64,000 nt of DNA, from assembly GCA_930367205.1 (NCBI GenBank), contig OV884011.1, forward strand, positions 166,357,226-166,421,225, written 5' to 3'. The stretch is from Acanthosoma haemorrhoidale. Lineage: Eukaryota > Arthropoda > Insecta > Hemiptera > Acanthosomatidae. Positions 35,160-48,500 of this stretch are shown piece by piece. Each line of letters begins with the position of its first letter. Position 1 is the stretch's first letter. Both the position numbers and the translations under genes were made by a program. The notes beneath the pieces are model-generated. The model was given only the letters and a program-made list of their open reading frames with translations, did no database searches and was not told the origin of the DNA.

Positions 35160-36556
35160 TGTACAAGTTATAATTACTTATTAAAATTCATAACCTGTTA
35201 ATATTTATACGAGAGCCACCCACTTATATTTATAGAAATGAAATAAATTTACTGTCCATCTAGACATTTGAAGTCAAAAAGAATATTCATATTACAAAGC
35301 TGTTAAACTAACCATTATTTGCCATTAGAGCCCTGTTAGCATTCAATGATTACGTACTGTGTATCGATTAATAAATTATGTTCTTAGCCATGTAACTTAA
35401 TTGTTGCTTTAAATTTTGAATAGCTTTGAGATGGACATTTTTCATGCTTAATTTTTTTTGCCCATACTTCTCGTTGTTATATTTCAACCAAATACGAATC
35501 ACTATGTATTATTGAACTATTGTGAAACGTGCTGGCAAAATTTCAGATCGATCGAAACTTTTTTATGACCATTACCCTAGAATATACAGACAAACAAACG
35601 ACGTTCCCTTCTTACCTGGTTGAAAGTATGGCCTTTCATGGAAATCCATACCAAGTATGGACTTTGGTATGGATTACAATCATGCATTATACAGCTACTC
35701 TGCAATAATCATGTATCAAACAAGATATTACACCATAATAAGACTCAATACAACAATGATAACATATACCTTGACTTCTCTTTCTTTGTGGATTTCGGTG
35801 TCATCGATAATTTGAACATTATCCTTAGTTCCATCCTGATATGATTTCACTTAGTAAGTCACAACATATTGAAATTATGTATTTAATAAATTTTTCTCTT
35901 ATATTGAAAATTATTTAAAATATAGACACAGTGAGTGATTCAAACCTAAAATATTTTTATCATGAACAAGTTGTGCTATCTACAATGCCATAAGTTTTTG
36001 GTGTGATTGAAAATGAAAAAAAGAAATATTTTTTTGGTTTCTAATTGGTGTAAAGCTCACCTTGCTGGTGAATTGTCAAATTATTTCAAATTCAAAGGAT
36101 TGTTAGCCACAATTAAAAAAATTACAATTAATTCATGTATGCTTTCATTAACTATTTGTTGTCGCGGTTGCATGAGCTACCAAAATAAAAAATGTGCACC
36201 ATAATTAGCCACCCTCGAAGAACATAAGGGATTATGTGGAAAAAATGACTTTGGGGCATATGTTATCTTGGTATGGGTGTGAATGTTTTTGAGAATCAAG
36301 TTATTAATTTACCAAAAAAAAAAAATGATACTGGCTTTTCTTCACATTAAATAATGGATAACAGAAAAAGAAAATGTTATAAACAAATTAATAATAAACA
36401 GTGGATACTCATAAATGTCTTAATATTTTGAGAGAAAAAATATACATGAACCTGTCAGTTTACAGTAAAAGAAAATAAATAATTTAGTTAAAATGGGAAA
36501 TCAAAATACACATGATAAAAGAATTACTTACAAGTTCAATGAAAAATTAGTAATGG
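35160..36556. other. Intergenic stretch after SDAD1
   Basis: AT-rich sequence with no recognisable gene. Short open frames at about 35620 and 36007 resemble nothing known. Confidence 0.5.
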
Positions 36557-36762
36557 ATAGCTCCTAGAGGGAGAGGTCCCATCTTACCCAGTTGGAGCTC
36601 TTGCACAGCAAGTACAAGGAGGGCAGCCACTCATCCGAATACTCCCTAATCTATTTGGCTACGCTTCTCCTTATAAAATATAAATAATTTATTTATGTGG
36701 GACAAATTTATACAAAAAAAAATTAAATCGTTTATTTTCCTTAAAAACCTTATAATAATTAG
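36557..36762 (+). repeat. Direct repeat between SDAD1 and brm, copy 1
   Basis: 'gggagaggtcccatcttacc' followed by 'catccgaatactcc' and a tail 'ataatttatttatgtgg...aaaaaaa' is repeated at 37078-37280. The A-rich tail suggests a retroposed SINE-like sequence, but no polymerase III boxes are clear. Confidence 0.7.
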
Positions 36763-37077
36763 CATAATAACATTAATACCGGGGGGGGGGGGTGGAATTG
36801 AATAGTTAATTAGCATATAAGTTATATTTTAAATACTGTGTCTTTTCATCTTTAGACTCTTTGAAGGGCGTATGACCACTTTTTTGATTTGAAAGCCATT
36901 CTAGAATTCAGGGGCTTTCTACTTTGGCTCTCAGAACACTTAATGATTTTTTATTTTTCTGTGCCTTGGTTTACTTAGGCTCATAAGAAGAAGAAATGAG
37001 TTGCAAATCTAGTTTAGAAAATTGAGATATATTAGAAGAGTTCGTCAACATTATTGCTTTGGTGGTGTTATGGGTTG
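36763..37077. other. Spacer between the two repeat copies
   Basis: Non-coding. It begins almost at once with a 12-base G run (36781-36792). Confidence 0.5.
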
Positions 37078-37280
37078 CCACTAGTGGGAGAGGTCCCATC
37101 TTACCTGGTTGGAGATCCTGTGCAGCAAGAACAATGAGGGCAGGCATTCATCCGAATACTCCCCATTCTATTTGGCTAACCTTTTCCTCATAAAATAGAG
37201 ATAATTTATTTATGTAGGATAAATTTTTACAAAAAAAAAAAAAAGGAATAGTTTTTTTCCCTCAAAACCGTTATAATAAT
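37078..37280 (+). repeat. Direct repeat between SDAD1 and brm, copy 2
   Basis: Same orientation as 36557-36762, about 520 bases downstream, with scattered substitutions. A more diverged relative may lie at about 55455-55520 in the brm intron. Confidence 0.7.
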
Positions 37281-37899
37281 TCTTAAAATGAGAGGTTAAT
37301 AACGGTAGGTAAAAAAATATGTATAATAAGATTTTAATTTATATTTATTTGTACAAAGTTACTTTTAGTATTTATTTTCATCAGAAATGCTTAATTAGTC
37401 GAGTAATTTATTATAAGTGTTAATAAGTGATTTAATAGAATGTCACTTATGGGTTTAACTGTCAGATGATTGTTTTTTTTTATGAAAAAAATTCTTCCTG
37501 ATAATTGCAGCTTTCTCTTTTCCATTTCAAGGAAACCTGTTTTCAGGGGGGACCACGTTATCTGCAGTTGATCAGAAGGGTTTGACTTCAGACCTTTCTT
37601 AGCGCGAAAGGGTTTTGTAATGAAATGCGAGGCACGAATGTTAAAGATATAATCATTATATAAAAAAAAGTGGTACATTGTCATCGATTGCCAAGGAGAG
37701 GCTTGACCCAGGAAAGGCGATAAAATGTGGAAGGGGAAAGGAGTGGGGAGAGCGAGCAATATATCACTAAAGGCTGCACTGATTCACTGGCGCCCTTAAC
37801 TCCACCAAACTAATTAACAATAAAACGCCATTAAATAAAGAATTATATTTTTCAGGCTTAGACTAATGGTTTTATTTCGTTATTCACCCCGAGCCTCGG
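37281..37899. other. Intergenic stretch before brm
   Basis: No gene is recognised. The 122-codon minus-strand open frame at 37391-37759 has no family features and is probably chance. Confidence 0.4.
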
Positions 37900-38065
37900 G
37901 CCAGTACTCTTCCGTGACGTCACGTTCGCCATATTGTTAGAGTTCGTGTCTCGCTTACAAGGCAGTTATATTGATTCGTTTTAAGTTGGTTTTTTAAGTT
38001 TTCTAGCAATAATTTTACCGTCAGGAGTTATCGAAACAGCGCTATTGCCCCCTATACAACGTGTG
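37900..38065 (+). promoter_or_regulatory. Probable brm promoter and non-coding first exon
   Basis: A CpG-containing island in AT-rich DNA holds TGACGTCA (37915-37922) inside CGTGACGTCACGT, followed by CGCCATATTG, whose complement is a YY1/Pho-like CAATATGGCG (about 37924-37935). About 130 bases further on is a consensus splice donor GTAAGT at 38066. There is no open frame starting here. The next usable acceptor belonging to a gene is that of the first brm coding exon (42567), so I read this as the brm 5' UTR exon. Transcript data would decide it. Confidence 0.5.
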
Positions 38066-41000
38066 GTAAGTGATTTTGATCTGTCTAGAGTGTTAAATAG
38101 GCCGGTAAGTGCACCTTCAATGGGACATCGTTGCTCCCAACATCTGCTGCGATGTGCTCACCTTCCTTTAAATGTTGACTAATATGTGTTCCTAGCCCGA
38201 GAAAAAGACTAAAAATGACTGGAGACAACAATAAATTAATTAGTAGCCATAGTGATTAACTCTTTATTAAACGAGGGGTTCAATCCGTTTACATAACTTG
38301 AATAATTCAACCAGACATCCTTTCAATACCGTTAATATCAGTGTTTTATTTAATTAGCCTTTTTTAAAATGTATTTTAGCCTTAAAAAAATGTGTTTCAA
38401 TTGCAGAGATTAATCATTAACTATTTCATTGTATGTATATGTTGGGATATAGGCTTTGGTTTCAAATTTTATATGAAATTTTAGACATACTAGGAACCTG
38501 ATGCATGCATACATAATATGTCGAAACATCGCCCCAAAAACCAATATCTTTCATTCTTCAACCTTAACCGATATCCAAAGTTAATACATCCACCCAAATC
38601 TCTGAACCATTCCAAAAACTGAACTGTAAACTACTAGTTTATTAGTACTTTTTTATAAGAGCTGTATTTGTTACGCCTTCTTTGAAGGAAATTATTATGT
38701 TAGTTTTCAAGTATGTAGAGAAAGTCCTTCAACTCGTTTCTTAGTATTTTAGAATTGAAATGTCTTAAGTATATTATTTCTTGGCTGGTCTCATGTCCTA
38801 TAGTTCTAGAAGTACTTTTTGCTCGAGTTGCATGCACGGTTCAGATCACGACAACCATAAAAAATTTGTATGTATTCCAAAAGCAAAGTCATGAAAATGT
38901 ACAATTTTTTGGTTAGATAAAGTATTGGACTAGAATTAGCTGTGGTTATTAAAGTGGAAAAAAATCGTTATATAAATCTTACTAATGGCAACACTTGTTT
39001 TTTGTTAACCAACATAGTTTGAGGAATTATTTAAAATAATAATTGTCTCCTGAGCGGCTTCGCCTATACAATCATTACAATTTCTTTAACAAAAAATAAA
39101 TTTTATTATGGTAAAATAGTTTCTAGAAAGCAATATCTTCCTATTTATTTTTCTTTCTTCATTATTTGTAAAGAGTTGATATCACTTCATCTAGTTATTT
39201 CATGCCCAAAAAACATCGACAAATAAGAACATGTATGATCTGTTTTATAGGACGTTAGATATTAAAGGATGCACAAAAATCCTTTGAATAAATAGCCTTA
39301 AGTACATAATGCTAACTATGTACATACAACAGAAGCTCCAAATTAAGTTAAAATCCATTGAAGTAACTAAAATTATAATAAAAATTAAATATAGAAATTT
39401 AAAGTCATTTATAACATAGTTATGTACAGCACTACTGGGATTATTATTGTACTCTAGTAGAAAGATAAGCTAGGTCAAAGTATACAACTCCTAGTATATA
39501 TTTGTTTTGTGTTCGCATTAAAACACCATTGATTCCCAACTCGTTACATCTCATAATACTATTATTTTTATTTATTTAAAATTCTTTCGACGTATTTAAA
39601 AGTTCCACTCTCAATTTTGTTGTTTCTCACCAAACTCTTCCAATTTTGAAGATATTACTTGAATTATTGAAATATGGTGAAATTTCATGATCCGATTTGC
39701 ACCCTCATAGAGTTGCAGTCTATGACCTATCTGATCATCAATTTGGCTCGGTATTGTATTGGAAAAGTCCCAAGGGTGAGTCAATTATCTGTACACTAAT
39801 GCTTTATTATTGTGTAAATTATTTTTAAATATTTTGTTTATTTAATCCCCCCCACCCCACTTGTAAAATGTAGCATCAGCAGTACATAAAAATTAGTTTA
39901 AACATTGAAATAATAAAAGGTATTTAAAACAGCCCTGCATTAATTAATAAAAAGATGAATTAATTATATATTCTAATATTTGCTCTCAAACCTCAATTTT
40001 TGGAAATCATTTCTGTGTTACTCTCTTTAAGTTGTTTTTAAACAAAGTTGGAAAAAATTCATTTCAGAAATTTAAATCATTAATAGCTTCGGGCTGGGAC
40101 TTTAGGAAGAAAATTTCCTTAGCCTTATTTTGGGCTGTTTAAAAAAATGTTGAAACTTACTCGTCAGGGGAAGAAAAAATAATTTAAAAATTATGTGAAA
40201 TGTTGTATCATTTTTATTCTTCTAAGTTTTGTTTATCTGATGTTTTGATCATTCATTAAATATTTTTCCAAAGTTAACATTTGGTAGGTTGCTTTCTTGG
40301 CCTTTAGGAGGTAAAACTCTGTGGCCATCAATGTCTGTCAAAGCAGTAATTAAAATTAAATATCTGTCAATATTATGAGTCCTTAACCTATAACGTGATA
40401 ATTTCCATCATTACTGAAACGAAAATGTGTAAGCATCAGGGGAATAAAAAATCGCAGGTGCTTCATATGACCATCATCAATTAAACTATTTTCAGTCAAA
40501 AATATCATACATTTTATAGATTAACAGTACACCTTACAGTAGAAAATTTAGTCCTGGTTTACAAATGAATAATAAAATCTTACTTTTACATAATATGTAC
40601 GTGATAATAGACTTTTAAATTTAATTAATTAAAGAAGAACTTCAAATGGTTAACATTATTACAAAATGTTTTTATGTTAAAATACCACAAGTAAGTCCAA
40701 GTTTGTCCTCGGTGCTCAAAGGATACCTAATTAAATTTGACCTTACTTTCTGTTTTCTTGTTTGATGAAGGCTTCTCTTTTCAGTACCTTATATTTAATT
40801 ATTTTGCCTGTTTTGTGAACACATATGTTCTTTTTCTAGCCGAATCTTCAATAAACTCAGGATTTTTATTTTCTTGGCCGTTACTGGCAACTGAGTACTA
40901 TGCCAGCAACAGCTTCAACCGTAATAGACTAGGATCAAGGCCTCCTTGAATATGAATCTCAATAATGCTGACATAATAACTCACTTTCTTTCTTAAGTAT

Positions 41001-42567
41001 TTTTTGAAATAACTGCTGAAATTTTGAAGTAGGCGTTAAATAATTTCCTACATTTATTTTCATTTTTGAATAATAAAAATTATTTTTCACCCTTCCATCT
41101 AGAGCAGGAAAAGTGTGTTAAAATATATTTAGCCACCTATTTCTTATTTACGAAGTTTGAAATGAACAAAAACTCTTCGGTATTAGATTTCGAAGTCAGA
41201 TCTCTCACAATCAAATTGACATGTCCTGTCTTGTCCCATCCTGAGTAATTATAACTTACAGGGTCGAATTTCATAATTTGATTTTTTTTTCTATTTGCTT
41301 TCATTAAAAGATTTTTTTTAAGACTGAAGACATTTTAAGATATTTTGTAACAACTTTCCTTGGTATTGATTATTAATAAAAAGTATTATTGTTATTTTGG
41401 TGGCTTTTTGAAAAATCCTACACATTTTCAATATACATATCGACAAAAATGATGATGCTTTGTATATAAATTGTTTCTCATTTATCTTAATTACTCGGTT
41501 TATTCACATTTATATTGGTGGTTCCGGGGAAGTAGGTGGGTCTTAAAAACATTATTTTTATATGGCAATATTTTTCAACATTGTAACACTCCTGCTTTGC
41601 ACTAAAAATCAATAATACCCATTTCTTCATAATTAGACCTGTCGAACTTGTACGTTCACATATCTTATTTTGAAGTTAATTAGAGTTTAGTGGGTATTCC
41701 ACGAAGCCACAGATATATTAACTTTTATCACTTTTTTTTTTGTTATCACTTGCATTAGTCTTACTACTTAAAGAATGATGGAGGTCTTAATGTCTTAACT
41801 ATATTTTAATATTGTTATAGTGGTTTATTCTGTATTTCTATTGAAAGCGATTGATCTTTTATTAGTGATAAGATTAAGGTGATCAGCTTTGTTCGAAGAA
41901 AACTGTTAGCTTTTCATCAAATTTACTTACAGGAGAAGTTTTTAGATACTCTGAATCAGTTCACCAATATTTTGTAAATCGTTCACATCTTACATCTATT
42001 TCCTATAATAATGAGGATGAAAAAACATCAGTAAATTTTTGAAAATATTTCATCTAATGAAAGCATCTTCCTTTCATCGATGTAAACTGATTGCCGACAA
42101 ATAAATCCACTCGTATCTAAAGTGGATATCTAAACTCACAGCTAATTAGAACTTATAGTTAATTAATAAATATTATAAATGTGAAAAAATTAAAAAATAT
42201 ATAAAACTATTAACATATCAATCATCGGGTAGAGCAATTACATAACTGCAAATACTGCTACTTTACAGGAGAGACAAAAAGAAAAGTCTTTATGTACTAT
42301 CTCCCTCCTTTTGATGAATCAAACTTTTAGAGGCAATTATGAAATTTCACCAAATTTGACATTTATTTTAATGAGTAGAGCATAATCATTTTTGTTGATA
42401 AATAGGATGAGGCTGGAGAATATTCATAAATGTTGCTGAAATATTAGTCAATTTTTTTTTCTTTATACTGAGGGAAGTTAGTTAACCTTACATTAGATAT
42501 TCACTTATAATTTTCTTATCTAAATCCATTTTAAATTTACCAGACTAATATACATTTTTTGTTACAG
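38066..42567 (+). other. Probable first intron of brm
   Basis: About 4.5 kb of AT-rich sequence without recognisable coding exons. The segment at about 40720-40800 loosely resembles 57820-57900 and may be an old repeat. Confidence 0.4.
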
Positions 42568-42578
42568 ATTCTACGACA

Positions 42579-45500
42579 ATGGACGGCGACAGCGGTGGTA
42601 TGGCGAGCCCTTCGCCGCAGTCCCAGTCGTCACCTATGCCCCCGCCACAGGCTCCATCGCCCATGGGACCACCTCAGGGTGCTCCATCGCCAATGCCCCC
42701 TTCGGCACAGCAGCAGGCTGCTTCGCCAATGGGGCCCCCACACCACCCCCACAGCCCAACAGGTTATCAAGGAGGCATGCCCCATATGAACGGGCCCAAC
42801 GGACCTCCTCCTGGCATGCAGCAGGGTACTCAGACATTCCAGCCTCATCAGCAGATGCCGCCTCACCAACAGCCTCCGATGCAAGTATGTATCCATTCAC
42901 TTTTAAAATTTTTAACTGTAAGAGGTAATAATGTCTCCTTTTTGTAAAAAGTTAATGAAGTCCTGGGGACTACACCATTTAACAACCACAGCTTTGAAAA
43001 AAAATTACATTACAATTGTTAAATTTTGGTGGGAGGTCATTTAAGAAAAAGGCCTTAAATCGATGGTCACAGGGAAAAATTCGGTAAGTCATATTTTTTC
43101 TGAAAAATCAAGTAATTGTATGTTATGAAGCACGACTATAATGTTTATGTTTATTTCTATTCCGTCATCACCCTATTAAAACACTGTAAATAAGAAAAAG
43201 TAGGTAAGCCAGTAGTTCAAAATTGAGTGAGTTTCTTATAAATTTAAATGCTAATAAATTGAACAAATTTACCTTGAATTTACTTAAAAGTGGTGGAATA
43301 ATAAGTAGACTTTATTTTGTTTCATTAGCTGATTTATGAGGAATAATTGAACTCTAAAAATCCTTTCCTTACAAATTAAAGTTTTATGACTTAAACAGTT
43401 TTACTTATCTTCAAAAAAAAATAAGGTTACTAAATCAGATACAAGAACTTAAATAAAATTAGAAACCAATATGGTAAAACATATACACTTATAATATTAA
43501 CAGTAAAGTTAGTTCTAATTCATCATTAGTAGAATTAGGTAATAAAACAAGTGATTGCCGAGCCTGAATGGAGAGACTGTTACTTTCAGTTACGAGCGAT
43601 CATTTTTCGCCTTAACCTCTCCATGTCTATGTCTATTAGGCATACAATTCATCAATTTAAAAGTTAATAAGTTTTTGGCTAAAGAAGTATGGAAAATGAT
43701 TTAAAATTGAAAGGATATGTTGGGCCTGTTCCACTCAATTTGAAGAGTTCTCAAATCCTAGCTCAGAACCTATTTAAGATTTTAAGTTTTGATTCCCCCC
43801 CCCCCCCATCCCTTTTGTTAAGCACACATTAAAGACAGTAACTCAAAAGGTAATTTTAATATAATCCTGAAAGTAAAAATAGCATGTTTTTTAGGAACAA
43901 ATAATAGAATTTACATATTTAGTCAATAGACTTTTTATTAATGTTTCAATTATTTTATTTAATACATAACATATAAATATTTTATAATGATTTGTGAACT
44001 ATTACCTGATTTTAATTAGAAGACCAAATTAATACTGTGTAACTCTCTGTCTCATCTATCAAACAGCTATTCTTTTAATCCTAGCTCATTTCCACGGAAA
44101 CCATGCCCCCTGCCCTGCCTCATTTTTACAAATTTATTAAAAAATAATATACTTCTGATTAGTTATCTCTCGGAACATAGAACCTTCTACAATTGTGCTA
44201 TCTTTGGTTTACGCCTGTTACAGTATAGTGTGTGGATTTCTATTAGAAAAATACAAATATTCATACTTAATCTTCTTTAGATATAAATGTGCACGCATAT
44301 ATGGGGATCAATTAAATAAATTATTTTCTATATAGTCAATATATATTTTATTTATATAAAAAACATATTACAGCTTTTAAATTTCACCATTCTTATTTAG
44401 AAGTAATACTGAATGAATTCCTAACAATAGTTAGGATAACACACAAGTGATATTAATTAAGACTTGGGTTCTTAATTTTTTAAGCTACATCGGTGGTTTC
44501 AAAGCTTCTGGAGTCATTTTAATTCAGTTTTTCTTTGGATTTAACATCAAACACCTCGACCATTTCTTCCGCCAATTTTTTTGTAGAAGCTGCAATTATA
44601 CGTCCTTTTTCGCAATTGAATTTACCTCCTATGGAAATGTTATTATACATAGCAAATTATTGTTTCTCAATTTTAACAAAAGGTTATGCAAGCAAATATT
44701 TAGCTACTAAACACAAAATATTACCATAAATGTCTATGACTGTACCACCGGCTTCTGTGACTATTATTGATCCCGCCGCGACATCCCACGGCCATAGATG
44801 TTCTACTTGAAATCCGTCCATGGTCCCTGATGCAACTTGACAAAGATGCATTTGGGCTGAACCCAGCGACCTCATTCTGAAAAAAGGTCATTAATTATTA
44901 TTTTACCATACATTAAATAAATCGTAAGTTAAGTTTCAAACTTTCTATGGTCATATTGTTGTTGAAGCAATGTTCAGTCTGTAATTTTTAACATATTGAA
45001 ATAAACAAGGTGGTCTTTGAAAGAAGACGGTTCAAATGTTTAAACGGTTTGATTGAGTGAAATTACAGGCATATAAAAGTATTTATTTTTATAAAAACAG
45101 TCCTTCGGTAAATCATAATTGAACTTGAAATTAAGATAGCTGTATACTAAAGCTATATATTGTTGAAAAATAACACAAAAGGGCAAATCAAATTTTTCTG
45201 TTGGTTAACTTCATTTAAAGTTTTCAACATCGCCATATGACATTATAATTGATATTGAGTTTTAATTCTGTTTATGCTCAATAAGCTCTCGTTGCTATTG
45301 TTGGGATCAACCCACTTCTATTCATAGAGCTGAATATAACAAAATATCACTGTCCTCTTAGCAGTTTCAACTTGGAGGAACTCCAACATATTTATGTCCG
45401 TAGTTTGAAATAAAGAGTCACAATAAAGTTGTCGCTATCGTAAATTTCTGAACCTTTTTCACTCACCCCTGAGCTTTAGCTACACAAGCTCTGTATCTTT

Positions 45501-48500
45501 CCACGAAGACGTCTCTTATCTCGGGTCTCGAACCTAAAGAAAGTTCGAACCCGATCACAGCATCCTTCATCTCTGTAAATTTAAACTTTGATTCACTAAA
45601 TCATTGAATACAGGACAATGGTTAATTAATAATGTGATGTTTGACATTTTACCTTCTGCTTTTGAGGTGTGTATTTGTTTCCCGTTGAGAAAGGCCCCAC
45701 GACCTTTAACTGCTGAAAATATCTGATTCATAGGAGGGCAGCTAACCACACCGATGACTATTTCACAGTCCACAGCAAGACCTATGCAAATCGCACAATA
45801 CGGCATACCATGTATGAAATTTGTTGTTCCATCAATTGGGTCAATGATCCATGTCGGTTGGTTGGTGAGCCTGATTTTGGATGCGGTTTCTTCGCCGATG
45901 AATTTGTGGTCTGGGAATATTTCTGTAATTTTTTTAATAAGGTACTCCTCTGTTTTCTGATCGTACTCTGTCACTAAGTCATAAGAAGCAGTTTTTGTAG
46001 TTACAGTTTTTGTTCCTTCGTATCCTTCTAAGACAATCTGAAACCAAAATAAAACTGTATGTTGTCTGTTTTAAACTAGATTTATTTAAAACCTTAAAAA
46101 ATTTGTTAATATTTATGTTAAACTCAGTCCAATACACGTGGAATTTTATTAATTAATTTAATTTATAAAAGAGATGAACATGAAAAGTCAGATTTACTTA
46201 GTGGTTACATTTTTACAAGTATTAATGACAAAAAATATTATTACAAAATATCTTTCACGTTTCTGAAAAATCTGAGCAGCACTGGGAAGGGGCCACACAT
46301 AATATATAATGCATGGTTTACACCTATTAAGAGATTAACTAATCAACTAATTTTTAACTACTTAATAAAAAAATAGATTGGTTAATATTCTACTTGACAA
46401 TCTCAAATCAAGTAAACATTTAGTTGACTACTTAATACATATGAACCAGGCATAAGTCGGGCACTTTGCTGATTGTGAGTGATGTTTCATTTTCGAAAAA
46501 TAATTTCGATATAATGGCTGGATATCATGGGAACAGTTGGAACTGAAAAAAACAATGGTAATGATAAAAGATGTAAGAAATTTTATACTCTGCAAAATTT
46601 CAAATTTTTATTTGGGCCATTTTAGCTATATAAACTCCTTGAATTTAAAACCTGCACCAGGAGTCCTTGCTCATTGGAGCTATCCCCCCCCCCATAGAAC
46701 TCCCACTCTTCGATCATTAATTTCTTGTCTGTGCCACAAATCTGTTACTTACTGTATACCCATTCATGCTTCTTGAAATCTAGATTTCTAAGTTATTTCC
46801 TTGAGAGGAGGCAACACATCGGCTATACAATTTAAAATGTTCTCTTTTATTATTCTATCTAAGGTCTATATGTCAGAATAGAGATATCTTTTTATTAATT
46901 AATAGTTTAGATCTTACAGACTAGTAGTGAAGGTATCTGTAATCGAAATGCCCTGGTTTCAGAAGATTTTGTTAGTATGTTATTTTTGTTTAGCTCCAAT
47001 AATTATTAGAAAAAGGCTTGAGAGGATGTATTGGCTATGGTTAAAACGGTTTTATAAAATTTAGTGAAAAACTTAAACCTATAGACATTGACTCCAATTC
47101 GTGTCAACTCAGTGCTATTAACTCCCAGTATTAAAATATTAGGGTTTCTGCTTTTTTTAAAAAAAAACCAAACAAACTCTAAACTCAAAAACTTATGCTG
47201 CTTGTATTAATTTTCAAAACACTCAAAATATATTGGATTGGTGCCGGTATCACAGCAGTCATTATTTGTTATCAATCAATCAGCGAGTACGCTCGGTGGC
47301 GGTGGTGGGGGGGGGGATCATAGTGACATTGTAGTAGGGAGACCTTGAATTGAGCTCTGTGTACTTCCCTCTTTTGAAAATGTCTTGCTTTACCTTTGTG
47401 GCTTCGGTGACCGCGTCCATCGCAGTCTTATAGCACAGGTCTATGTCCACTTCCGCCATTGTATCAGTCTGTATGTCTGTCGCAGTGGGATAGCTACAAT
47501 TGGAATCTGGGTGAGGTCTGTCTAGACCTGCTGTTTATGGGACACTGTCGGCTCTTGAACCGGGCTTCTCGTGACGTCACGTGTCGATTTCCCCCTCCAC
47601 CCGCGAATCTGTTGAAGCATCCTCGCCCCCTCCCCCCGTCGTACACTTGCATTGAAATTGTCAATATTTCGAAATATCGACTTTATTACTGAAGTAGAAC
47701 TGACAACATTGAAGAAAATAAAGTAATATTTAATTGAGTATTTGTGTGACAGTATTATTACGAAGAGGTTGACAATATGGACAACATGCCTGAGGCCAGT
47801 ATAAAAATCTTCATTGAGGAAGTTGGTGATGACGACTCTGTGATGACTAGCAACATTTGATGGTATTTGATATAAAGCTGTACCACCACTACCTGCTAGA
47901 GGATTCAAGCCGTCAGGATTACATGAATATGTCAAAACGAATAGACCGCTAATACAAGAAAACCCAATGCAACTCTCGTTAAAAGATAAACTCGTTTAGA
48001 ACAAATTTCTTTTCAAAGCAGAATGTAAAAAAAAGGCGTGGGGGGCATCAGTACTTACAAATGATTGCAGTTGTAGGGTGCCTTTAGGGGATAATGTGAA
48101 CGAAAAATTGAAATTGACTCTAAATTCATTAAATAAGCTACTCACAAAACGGGGCAAAGGGACTTCTTCCTTCTCCTGAAGTCTCCACTTGCCCCCCCCC
48201 CCCAGCTTGTGAAAGCTTTCTCAAATCTTAGCGATTTTAGTCAAAGAGTTGTAGCTTTATACAGATAGGAGGGAAACGCGAAAACAAATTCAAATACAGT
48301 ACAACCTCGATTATCCGGGGTAATGACAGGGAGAGTATTAACGCTTAATTGACGTTTTTGTAGCCTTGAACTTTGATGTTGATAAACAAAAAACATATGT
48401 ACATACTTGGAGAAATATCTGATTTTTCTAACCTTTATTCTTATGCTTCTTAAAGCTACAATTTTTCCTTATTTTGAATTTCTATCTTCAAAATAAGCGG

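Noticed and set aside
37391..37759. 122-codon open frame on the minus strand before brm
   Set aside because: No family resemblance and no promoter or splice signals that fit; treated as chance.
42630..42900. Minus-strand open frames over the brm first coding exon
   Set aside because: Antisense shadows of the Pro-rich brm N-terminus.
44725..44735. IMPA ending at the stop soon after exon 4 (at about 44682) without a fifth exon
   Set aside because: Reading through loses the conserved C-terminal segment, whereas splicing the 96-base intron (44629-44724) restores the expected family ending and length.
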